Below, piece after piece: positions 1-5,164 of a stretch of DNA of 7,218 nt. A program made the translations under genes and the position numbers. The DNA is taken from the NCBI GenBank assembly GCA_007124345.1, contig SLFH01000237.1:1-7218 (forward strand). Reading direction: 5' to 3'. The notes under the pieces were generated by a model. The model was not told the DNA's origin, ran no database searches, and worked only from the letters and a program-made list of their open reading frames with translations. Every line of letters begins with the position of its first letter. The stretch's first letter is position 1. This DNA comes from Phycisphaerales bacterium (GTDB taxonomy: Bacteria > Planctomycetota > Phycisphaerae > Phycisphaerales > UBA1924).

Positions 1-522
1 ATCAGCGATCGCGACCGATGGAGCGAGGGCGACGCGATCCCCTACCGCCTGCTCCGCGAGCCCTCGGGCAGCCGCGGCTCGATCAAGGCCGAAGGCCGCT
101 GGGAAGACGGCGTCTGGCGCGTCCGCGTCACCCGCACGCTGGAGGCGCCCAACCGCCTCGATAGCCACGACCTTGTACCCGGCTCGGACTACACCGTCCA
201 GTTCGCGGTCCACGCAGGCTCCGTCGGCGCACGCTGGCATCTGGTCTCCGCCCCGATCTCGATGCGCGTCGGCGATGAGGGCAGCGACGGAGGGGCAACC
301 CTCGTCGCCTCCAGAGCCCCGGACGGCACGGATCTGAACGACGCCGAAGGCGTGTGGATCGAGCTCCCCGTCTTCTACCCCGGGCAGGTCGGGGCCGACG
401 AACTCCGCGCCGATCCCGAGCTCGACGCGGCCGTTCGGGCCGTCGCAGCCGACCCAGAAGACGATCAGAAAGTCCGGAGACTGTCGGAGTTGCTGGCCGC
501 GAGGGAGCCTGTGCGCCGATAA
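1..522 (+). CDS. Ethylbenzene dehydrogenase-related haem-binding domain protein (3' end only)
   Basis: The frame is open from the first base of the window and ends at TAA (520-522), so these 173 residues are the C-terminal part of a longer protein. The segment EGRWEDGVWRVRVTRTL (residues 31-47), then LVPGSDYTVQFAVHAG (58-73), then ARWHLVSAPISM (77-88) has the order seen in the haem b-binding domain of ethylbenzene dehydrogenase/DMSO reductase type II gamma subunits and related cytochrome-linked proteins: a WxDGxW strand, a Y-x-VQFAVH strand, then an RWHxVS strand. The later ELPVFYPGQ (121-129) also recalls an FYPGQ segment after that domain in multihaem relatives. His71 and His80 are visible candidates for haem-linked residues, but I cannot assign the ligand. 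No CxxCH motif is present in this part. It would act in the periplasm or at the membrane in electron transfer, by family analogy. The N-terminal part, and whether it carries c-type haems, lies outside the window. The lipoprotein gene follows after 69 bases on the same strand and may be co-transcribed. Confidence 0.6.
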   Translation: MSDRDRWSEGDAIPYRLLREPSGSRGSIKAEGRWEDGVWRVRVTRTLEAPNRLDSHDLVPGSDYTVQFAVHAGSVGARWHLVSAPISMRVGDEGSDGGATLVASRAPDGTDLNDAEGVWIELPVFYPGQVGADELRADPELDAAVRAVAADPEDDQKVRRLSELLAAREPVRR

Positions 523-582
523 TCCCGCGTGTCACTCGCCCGCCAGAGCGGCGGACCAACCGGGCAATCTCGCACAGCAAAC

Positions 583-586
583 GGAG
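583..586 (+). promoter_or_regulatory. Shine-Dalgarno GGAG deciding the start at 592
   Basis: GGAG lies five bases before the ATG at 592. The frame is also open to a GTG at 529, but that start would place 21 polar residues before the signal peptide and has no purine-rich box ahead of it. The ATG at 592 gives a short, normal lipoprotein signal. Confidence 0.65.
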
Positions 587-591
587 CAACC

Positions 592-1224
592 ATGACCAAC
601 TTCATCCATCGCGGGGCGACCGCCGCCGCATTGGCAATCGCGGCGATCGGGGCCCTGCCCCTCTTGGGCGGCTGCGCCACAAACGACCGCCCCGAACGCG
701 TCGACCCCGAACGACTCTCTGAGCAGCAACGAGCCTTCTGGTCCAACCTCCAGGACCTCTGCGGCAAGGCCTTCGAGGGACGCGTTGTTGAGGACACCAC
801 CGGCAACCCCGATTTCACCTTCCGCCCCATGATCATGCATGTCCGCACCTGCGAGGAAGGACGCATCCTGATCCCCTTCCATGTCGCCGAAGACCGCTCG
901 CGAACATGGGTCATCACCCAGACCCGCGGCGGCCTCCGCCTCAAGCACGACCACCGCATGCCCGACGGCTCCGAGGACGAGACCACCCAGTACGGCGGCG
1001 ACACCCGCGGCCCCGGCGAACCCACCAAGCAGGAGTTCCACGCCGACCGCTTCACCGCCCAGCTCATCCCCGCCGCCAGCACAAACATCTGGACCGTCGA
1101 GGTCATCCCCGGCCGGACCTTCGCCTACGCCCTCCGCCGCGAGGGAACCGACAGGCGCTTCCGCGTCGAGTTCGACCTGACGATGCCCGTCGCCGCGCCC
1201 CCGGCGCCGTGGGGCCACGACTGA
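592..1224 (+). CDS. Conserved lipoprotein of unknown function
   Basis: The 210-residue product begins with a lipoprotein signal: a short N-region (MTNFIHR), a hydrophobic stretch (residues 9-25) and a lipobox LGGC with Cys28 as the predicted lipidated residue. Ala29 follows, so in a Gram-negative-type cell it would tend to go to the outer membrane. The mature part has a moderately conserved look: FWSNLQDLCGKAFEGRVV (49-66), MHVRTCEEGRILIPFHV (82-98), DRSRTWVIT (101-109) and a His/Asp-rich block LKHDHRMPDGSEDETTQYGG (117-136). I recall uncharacterised proteobacterial and Bacteroidetes proteins with the same blocks (CGKAFEGR, RIPFHV, RTWV, LKHDHR..DGS..YGG), but no function for them. Cys57 and Cys87 are the only other cysteines and could form a disulphide. 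The His/Asp block could bind a metal; this is speculation. The gene lies 69 bases after the haem-domain gene and ends before a strong terminator. Pathway unknown. Confidence 0.85.
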   Translation: MTNFIHRGATAAALAIAAIGALPLLGGCATNDRPERVDPERLSEQQRAFWSNLQDLCGKAFEGRVVEDTTGNPDFTFRPMIMHVRTCEEGRILIPFHVAEDRSRTWVITQTRGGLRLKHDHRMPDGSEDETTQYGGDTRGPGEPTKQEFHADRFTAQLIPAASTNIWTVEVIPGRTFAYALRREGTDRRFRVEFDLTMPVAAPPAPWGHD

Positions 1225-1248
1225 CGCCCCCGATCCCCGACCATGAAG

Positions 1249-1280
1249 AAAGGCCCGGCCTCAAGCGAGGCCGGGCCTTT
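1249..1280. terminator. Strong bidirectional intrinsic terminator
   Basis: A perfect 14-bp stem (1249-1262 with 1267-1280) closes on the four-base loop AAGC. The arm is AAAGGCCCGGCCTC and its complement ends in TTT. It lies 25 bases after the stop of the + strand lipoprotein and 40 bases after the stop of the - strand pilin gene. Read on the + strand the stem ends CCTTTGTCATT; read on the - strand it ends CCTTTCTTCAT. The A and T runs at the stem base let it serve both convergent genes. The T-tracts are short, so strength rests on the GC-rich stem. Confidence 0.9.
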
Positions 1281-1319
1281 GTCATTGGCGGAAGACTTCC
1301 CGATCGGAACCGGCCCCGG

Positions 1320-2429
1320 TCAACGCATCTGCTGGCCGGTGCTGATCTCCCGGGTGCCGATGTCCACGCCCCTGAGCCCGCCGCGGGTCCAGACGTAGTG
1401 ACCGCTCACCTGCGTCGGATCGCTCGAGCGGCGCTGGATCTCCCAAGCCTGATCGGGCACGAACGGGGTGCGGGTCTGGATGGGCGAGGTCGGGTTGGAC
1501 GGGCGCCAGCCGACGTTCGTCTCGTCGGTTCGGACCACCCGGACCGAGCCGTCGAAGAAGGTCACCGGAAGCCTCGCGTCGGGCATGCGGTGGTACGCAT
1601 CTTCCTTGCCGAAGTAGCGCTGGGCCTCGTCGAACAGCAGCACCTTGCCGCCCGGGAACGCGACATCGGACATCCTCGTGCCGCCCAGGCGGGCTCGCTG
1701 CTGAGGATCGCCTTGGGGCACCATGTAGAAACTCGTGCTCTGCACCGCCTCCTGGCTGATCCGCGGCATCGGCCGCCGGATATTTGCGGACTGGTTGTAG
1801 TCGTAGGTCGCCGGAACGAACTGGTAACTGCTCGAGAACGGCCAGCGGTTGTTGATCCCGCCCGGCGTCGGCTGCAGCGGCCCGAAGAACCCTTCAAAGA
1901 ACAGACGACCGGAGTCCCGCTGCCACTGCAGACGGATCCGGTCCGCCGGGCTCACCACCAGCTTCTCGGGCAGCCTCGACGCGAGGTAGTCCTGGAGCAC
2001 AAGGTGCGTGTAAAGCACATGCGGAATCCAGTTGGCCGGCAGGGGCAGCACACCCTGGTCGATCCCGGTCCGCTGACGGATGATGTTGACCGCTTGGGCC
2101 GCCGCCTGCCCGGTGGGGTTGGCGGCGTTGTTGTTGGCCGCGACCAGGTCCGGATCGATCCGGCCCTGCGTCACATTCGTGAAGTTGGGGATCAGGTCCT
2201 GGAAGGTCGAGGTGTACGTGTTCGTCGCCGAGCCGAGCTGGCGCTGGTTGGCCTGATCGATCACGAGACGGGCGATCCGCCTCGCCTCAGACAGCGAGGG
2301 GAGCAGGATCCCGATGAGCAGCGCGATGATCGAGATCACCACCAGCAACTCGATCAGCGTAAACGCACGCCCAAGCCCAGAACGGTGGCTTCGCTTGACG
2401 CTCGGCCTGAAACGCTTGAAGACATCCAT
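1320..2429 (-). CDS. Type IV pilin-like (prepilin N-terminal methylation domain) protein, copy 1
   Basis: The 369-residue product has a type III (prepilin) signal: basic leader MDVFKRFRPSVKRSHRSGLGR, then A|FTLIELLVVIS with the predicted cut between Ala22 and Phe23 and the conserved Glu27 at mature position 5, then a hydrophobic helix to about residue 46. A prepilin peptidase would cut and N-methylate it, and the helix would anchor it in the inner membrane or pack it into a pseudopilus. The residue before the cut is Ala, not the usual Gly. The large soluble part has WPFSSSYQFVPATYDYNQS (196-214), RYFGKE (271-276) and DARLPVTFFDGSVRV (284-298). The last resembles the 'DG' end of the H-X9-DG segment of planctomycete pilin-like proteins, but the His position is Pro283. 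Function beyond the family is unknown; such proteins are far larger than classical pilins. The frame stays open 55 codons upstream, but the ATG at 2429 has a good GAGGT box and gives a normal leader. Paralogue of 2736-3782; no cysteines. A promoter, leader and terminator of its own suggest a monocistronic unit. Confidence 0.92.
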   Translation of the reverse strand: MDVFKRFRPSVKRSHRSGLGRAFTLIELLVVISIIALLIGILLPSLSEARRIARLVIDQANQRQLGSATNTYTSTFQDLIPNFTNVTQGRIDPDLVAANNNAANPTGQAAAQAVNIIRQRTGIDQGVLPLPANWIPHVLYTHLVLQDYLASRLPEKLVVSPADRIRLQWQRDSGRLFFEGFFGPLQPTPGGINNRWPFSSSYQFVPATYDYNQSANIRRPMPRISQEAVQSTSFYMVPQGDPQQRARLGGTRMSDVAFPGGKVLLFDEAQRYFGKEDAYHRMPDARLPVTFFDGSVRVVRTDETNVGWRPSNPTSPIQTRTPFVPDQAWEIQRRSSDPTQVSGHYVWTRGGLRGVDIGTREISTGQQMR

Positions 2430-2600
2430 GCAATACCTCGCTTTCAAAGGCCCCCGCATCGAGGCCACGCGCACCCATGCCGCCGACGCAATCCCACCAC
2501 GAGGCACCCCGGGACACGCGCCCGGGAACGCAACGAGAATTTTTCCAGACGAGTAGCACCCGAAAGGTGCACCGCACGAACGGCGGACTTTCATGAACCC
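2430..2600 (-). other. Long structured 5' leader of pilin copy 1
   Basis: The 306 bases between the two pilin genes (2430-2735) hold no convincing gene. They contain the terminator of copy 2, a promoter, and this roughly 170-base untranslated leader. Two hairpins are clear: GCACC/GGTGC with loop TTTCG (2556-2570), and CCCGGG/CCCGGG around a seven-base loop (2508-2526). Between them lies an A/T-rich single-stranded stretch (GGAAAAATTC on the - strand). I do not recognise a known riboswitch core. The leader length depends on the promoter call being right. Confidence 0.4.
2435..2439 (-). promoter_or_regulatory. Shine-Dalgarno GAGGT deciding the start at 2429
   Basis: Read on the - strand the sequence is GCGAGGTATTGC then ATG. 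GAGGT sits five bases before the start codon. It supports the ATG at 2429 over the in-frame ATG at 2594, which lies upstream or at the edge of the predicted transcript and would add an unpilin-like, Cys-containing extension. Confidence 0.7.
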
Positions 2601-2606
2601 GCGATG

Positions 2607-2635
2607 AGTATATCGCCGGCTTCAACGCGCGCCAA
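2607..2635 (-). promoter_or_regulatory. Sigma-70-type promoter for pilin copy 1
   Basis: On the - strand TTGGCG (2635-2630) is followed after exactly 17 bases by TATACT (2612-2607). These match the housekeeping consensus at 4 of 6 and 5 of 6 positions. The start of transcription would fall near 2600. It lies just after the terminator of the upstream pilin gene, the expected place for a separate promoter. Confidence 0.55.
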
Positions 2636-2664
2636 GCAAAACCGAAACCCTTACAAAATACAAC

Positions 2665-2695
2665 AAGCCCGGCTCCCTTCAAGGGAGCCGGGCTT
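2665..2695 (-). terminator. Intrinsic terminator of pilin copy 2
   Basis: A 13-bp stem (2665-2677 with 2683-2695, arm AAGCCCGGCTCCC) surrounds a five-base loop TTCAA that can close further. On the - strand the stem is followed by a T-rich run, TTGTTGTATTTTG. It starts 40 bases after the stop of the 2736-3782 gene, the same distance as the 1249-1280 hairpin from copy 1. This separates the two pilin genes transcriptionally. Confidence 0.9.
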
Positions 2696-2735
2696 CGGGG
2701 AGTTCATGAGGATGGCGAGCGGGCTGCCCCTGCCT

Positions 2736-3782
2736 TTAGCGGATCGGCTGGCCCGTGCCGATCTCCGACCCGTTGAAGTCGATGCCGCGGAGGCCACCGC
2801 GCGTCCAGCGGTAGTACCCGACCACACGGGCCGGGTCGCTCGGCCGAGGCTGCGCGAGCCAAGGATCGGGGTCGGAATAGTTGAACCTCGTGGGAAGGGC
2901 CGTCGTCGGCCTGGTCGGGTCCCAGCCGGGGTTCGACCCTTCGGTCCGCTCGACGCGAACAGAGCCGTCGAACATGGTCACGGGAAGGCGGGCGTCCGGG
3001 AAGGCGAAGTAGATGTTCTCCTTGCCGAAGTACCGCTGCTCGGTGTCGTGCAGCAGCACCTTGTTGCTCGGGAAGGCCACATCAGACGCACGCGTATCTC
3101 CGAGCCTCGCGTTGTTGGGCGTCGTGTAGGTGTTGAAGTTGTTGCCGCTCTGGCTCACGCGGGGCATCACAGCTCGGACATTGTTGCTCTGGTTGTAGTC
3201 GTACGTCGCCGGCACGAACTGGTAGCTGCTCGAGAACGGCCAACGCCACTCGGTACCGGAGGGCTGCAAGGGCGCCCAATAGTTCTCCCAGAACAGCCTC
3301 CCGCCGTCCCGCTGCCAGCTCAGCCGAACTGTGTCGGCAGGGCTGACCACAAGACGCTCGGGCAGACGCGCCGCCATGAAGTCCTGCAGCACCAAGTGGC
3401 TGTACAGCACATGGGGGATCCAAGCCCCCGGCAGCGGCATCATCGACGAGTCCCCGCCCGTACGGTCACGCATGATCTGCACCGCCTGAGCCGCGGCGAG
3501 CTGAACAGGCGCCGCCGTCGCGGGCAGGCTCAGGTCCGGGTCCGTGCGCCCGGTGTTCCGCGTGAAGTTCGGCAGCCGGTCCTGGAAGGTGTTCGAGTAG
3601 GTGTTCGAAGCCTGAGCCAACTGACGCTGGTTATTCTGGTCGATCGTCATTCTCGCGATCCGGCGAGCCTCGCCCAGCGAGGGCAGCAGGATCCCGATCA
3701 AGAGCGCGATGATCGAAATCACGACCAAGAGCTCGATCAGTGTGAAACCACGCCCGCGGATAATCGTTGCTTCTGTCTTCAT
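2736..3782 (-). CDS. Type IV pilin-like (prepilin N-terminal methylation domain) protein, copy 2
   Basis: The 348-residue product has a short basic leader (MKTEATIIRGRG) and a canonical prepilin cut site G12|F13, with Glu17 at mature position 5 and a hydrophobic helix to about residue 36. The soluble part follows copy 1 closely, with shared NQRQL (51-55), NTYSNTFQDRLPNFT (60-74), WIPHVLYSHLVLQDF (121-135), ERLVVSPAD (142-150), the invariant WPFSSSYQFVPATYDYNQS (181-199), RYFGKE (250-255), DARLPVTMFDGSVRV (263-277) and WTRGGLRGID (326-335). By eye well over half of the residues match. It would be processed by prepilin peptidase and anchored in the inner membrane, or assembled as a minor pseudopilin; the substrate or structure it serves is unknown. 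The H-X9-DG His position is Pro262. No cysteines. The ATG at 3782 has GGGAG (3791-3795) eight bases upstream. No clear promoter is visible in the 109-base gap before it, so read-through from the zinc-ribbon gene is possible. Confidence 0.92.
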   Translation of the reverse strand: MKTEATIIRGRGFTLIELLVVISIIALLIGILLPSLGEARRIARMTIDQNNQRQLAQASNTYSNTFQDRLPNFTRNTGRTDPDLSLPATAAPVQLAAAQAVQIMRDRTGGDSSMMPLPGAWIPHVLYSHLVLQDFMAARLPERLVVSPADTVRLSWQRDGGRLFWENYWAPLQPSGTEWRWPFSSSYQFVPATYDYNQSNNVRAVMPRVSQSGNNFNTYTTPNNARLGDTRASDVAFPSNKVLLHDTEQRYFGKENIYFAFPDARLPVTMFDGSVRVERTEGSNPGWDPTRPTTALPTRFNYSDPDPWLAQPRPSDPARVVGYYRWTRGGLRGIDFNGSEIGTGQPIR

Positions 3783-3891
3783 CGCATCATCTCCCAGCGA
3801 AAAGCGTCATAAACCCACCGCCCGCACGAGAGAAGCGTTCTCCTCGCAGATCCTGACGCGGGTCCGCAAGGTACGGCACCAGATTCAACCA
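3783..3891 (-). other. Gap with a stem-loop between zinc-ribbon gene and pilin copy 2
   Basis: The 109-base gap holds one notable structure at 3827-3846: CGAG pairs with CTCG and AGAA with TTCT around a three-base loop, an eight-pair stem with one bulged base. There is no T-run after it on the - strand, so it is a poor terminator and might instead shape the pilin leader. A TTTATGAC stretch (- strand, about 3805-3812) could be a weak -10 region, but I find no matching -35 box. Confidence 0.3.
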
Positions 3892-5082
3892 TCAGGGAAG
3901 GGTCCGTATTCGCACAACCTGGAAACGCCGGTCGACATACCCCTCTGCACGCGGTGAGATCGCGTGCTCGCGACCGTCTCGATCTTCTCTCCGCACCAAC
4001 TCGCGGGCGGTTGCAACGGACCCCAGAGAATCTTCAAGCAGCAGCGAGACGAGACGCTCGTCCCAACCGCCCGCTCGTTCAGCCACCATGGACTCCTCAA
4101 TCAGCGCCGCCGAGTCCTCGCCGACTTCCGCCTCCGCGGGTGCGCTTTCCGTGCTTCTGCGTACGCCCATCCCAACGCTTTCCGCGGCAACACCCGAAGC
4201 CCGGTCGCGCTGCGGCGCAGCCCGTTCCTCCTCGCCAACCGCCAGCGCCTGCCGGCTCGACGCCTCGGGCGTCACACCGTCCTTCAACAAACTCGGCAGC
4301 CGACCGATCCCCACACCGAGCCCGACACCCACCACCAACGCGCACGCCACCATCGCAGCGACAGGCCACAGCGGCGATCGGCGACGCCGACGCCCGATGT
4401 GCAACGTCACACCCTCCGCGTCGATCGACGGGGAATCGGCAAGCACGCGGTTGAACCCCCAACCCTCGCCACCGACACGGCCGCTCGGACCCGCAACCGA
4501 CAAAATCGCCTCCGCCCGGTCTCGCCCGGGCAGCGGACGCGAATCGACCAGACCCATGTGCTGGCGATCGCCGGGGCTGGGAAACGCCACGCCGCATTGG
4601 CGGCAGACATAGTCCTTCTGCGTCGCCCCGCCCCCGCACGCGTGGCAGACGCCCAGCAGGTTCGCCAAGCCCGGCGCTCGCCTCGCCGGGGCCCAGAACT
4701 GGTGCGTCGTCGGACCCCGCACGATCGTCTCCGGCCCGATCCGTCCCCGCTCGACCCCCCGCCGCAGCTCGGCAAACGAACACCCCGGACGGAACGGCCG
4801 CCCCGGATCGCGGACAAACCACGGCCCCATCGCGTTCTGCGTCGCCTGACGCGAGAGCGGATCGAAAGGCCCACCGCACGCCGAGCAGCGGGTCATGTCC
4901 CGCGAAACCTCGCCGCAGTACGGACACAGGGCCGACGCGGGGCGCGGCACAGGGCTTGGCCTGGGAGCGCCCGGCTGTCCGGCGCCCCCGTCCCCAGCGG
5001 CATTGCCAGCCGCCTGCCCGGCCACTCCCCGCGCTCCGGCGGATCGCTCCGCCTTCGTCCCTTCTGGTTCCGTATCGCTCAT
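3892..5082 (-). CDS. Membrane protein with zinc ribbon, GYF_2-like domain and second zinc ribbon
   Basis: I do not recognise this 396-residue protein as a named family, but its parts are readable. Residues 1-50 are a low-complexity Gly/Ala/Pro tail. A first zinc ribbon has CPYC (53-56) and CSAC (66-69). Residues about 86-142 (PWFVRDPGRPFRPGCSFAEL, then RGRIGPETIVRG and FWAPARRAPGL) fit the pattern of GYF_2 domains: WFVRD, a 'PF..AELR' helix, 'GRIxPETxV', a W, and 'PGL'. A second ribbon has CHAC (146-149) and CRQC (160-163). After a linker, five arginines (230-234) precede one transmembrane helix (about 237-260). The positive-inside rule puts the ribbons in the cytoplasm and the acidic Ala/Glu-rich C-terminal 135 residues outside. 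GYF-type domains often bind peptides, so a membrane adaptor role is plausible, but that is inference. No Shine-Dalgarno box precedes the ATG; see the -10 element at 5089-5094. It lies 109 bases upstream of pilin copy 2 on the same strand and may share its transcript. Confidence 0.88.
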   Translation of the reverse strand: MSDTEPEGTKAERSAGARGVAGQAAGNAAGDGGAGQPGAPRPSPVPRPASALCPYCGEVSRDMTRCSACGGPFDPLSRQATQNAMGPWFVRDPGRPFRPGCSFAELRRGVERGRIGPETIVRGPTTHQFWAPARRAPGLANLLGVCHACGGGATQKDYVCRQCGVAFPSPGDRQHMGLVDSRPLPGRDRAEAILSVAGPSGRVGGEGWGFNRVLADSPSIDAEGVTLHIGRRRRRSPLWPVAAMVACALVVGVGLGVGIGRLPSLLKDGVTPEASSRQALAVGEEERAAPQRDRASGVAAESVGMGVRRSTESAPAEAEVGEDSAALIEESMVAERAGGWDERLVSLLLEDSLGSVATARELVRREDRDGREHAISPRAEGYVDRRFQVVRIRTLP

Positions 5083-5088
5083 CGACTA

Positions 5089-5094
5089 CTTATA
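5089..5094 (-). promoter_or_regulatory. -10 box TATAAG placed for a leaderless mRNA
   Basis: On the - strand TATAAG occupies positions -12 to -7 relative to the A of the ATG at 5082. A housekeeping -10 box there would start transcription at or within a base or two of that A. There is no Shine-Dalgarno sequence in the six bases between, which agrees with leaderless translation. No good -35 hexamer is found 16-18 bases upstream, so the call rests on the -10 box and its spacing. Confidence 0.45.
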
Positions 5095-5128
5095 CGCGGG
5101 CGAAGCCGCCCCGGATCGGCCCTCCGGG

Positions 5129-5158
5129 TTGACCTCAGGCGACCGCGCCCCTTCTGAA
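5129..5158 (+). promoter_or_regulatory. Possible promoter for the foldase lipoprotein gene
   Basis: TTGACC (5129-5134, 5 of 6 match to the -35 consensus) is followed after 18 bases by TCTGAA (5153-5158, only 3 of 6). The latter sits at -12 to -7 relative to the ATG at 5165, the same geometry as the opposite-strand -10 box. No Shine-Dalgarno box precedes the ATG. The -10 match is weak, so this is tentative. Confidence 0.25.
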
Positions 5159-5164
5159 TAGCAC

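Noticed and set aside
262..522. A separate short gene starting at the ATG at 262
   Set aside because: The frame is open to the start of the window and residues before 262 carry the conserved strands, so the ATG is internal.
2314..2556. Small + strand frame over the pilin leader and N-terminus
   Set aside because: It overlaps the pilin helix region in antisense, has no ribosome site and shows no recognisable protein feature.
2430..2594. N-terminal extension of pilin copy 1 to the ATG at 2594
   Set aside because: It would add 55 residues with several Cys and Gly before a prepilin leader that must be short and basic, and the ATG at 2429 has its own GAGGT box.
1249..2695. The two similar GCCCGGC-bearing hairpins as ends of a mobile element or an inverted-repeat pair
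   Set aside because: They are intrinsic terminators at matching distances from gene ends, with T-runs; there is no transposase or target duplication.
906..3812. A 968-codon open frame on the + strand running antisense to both pilin genes
   Set aside because: It is made of the complement of well-supported pilin codons, crosses two terminators and a promoter, and its product is a monotone of Arg, Pro, His, Val and Gly with no domain. Long shadow frames are common in high-GC DNA.
3964..5157. A 397-codon + strand frame antisense to the zinc-ribbon membrane protein
   Set aside because: The - strand frame has CxxC pairs, a transmembrane helix and a sensible start; the + strand product is Arg/Pro-rich without motifs.
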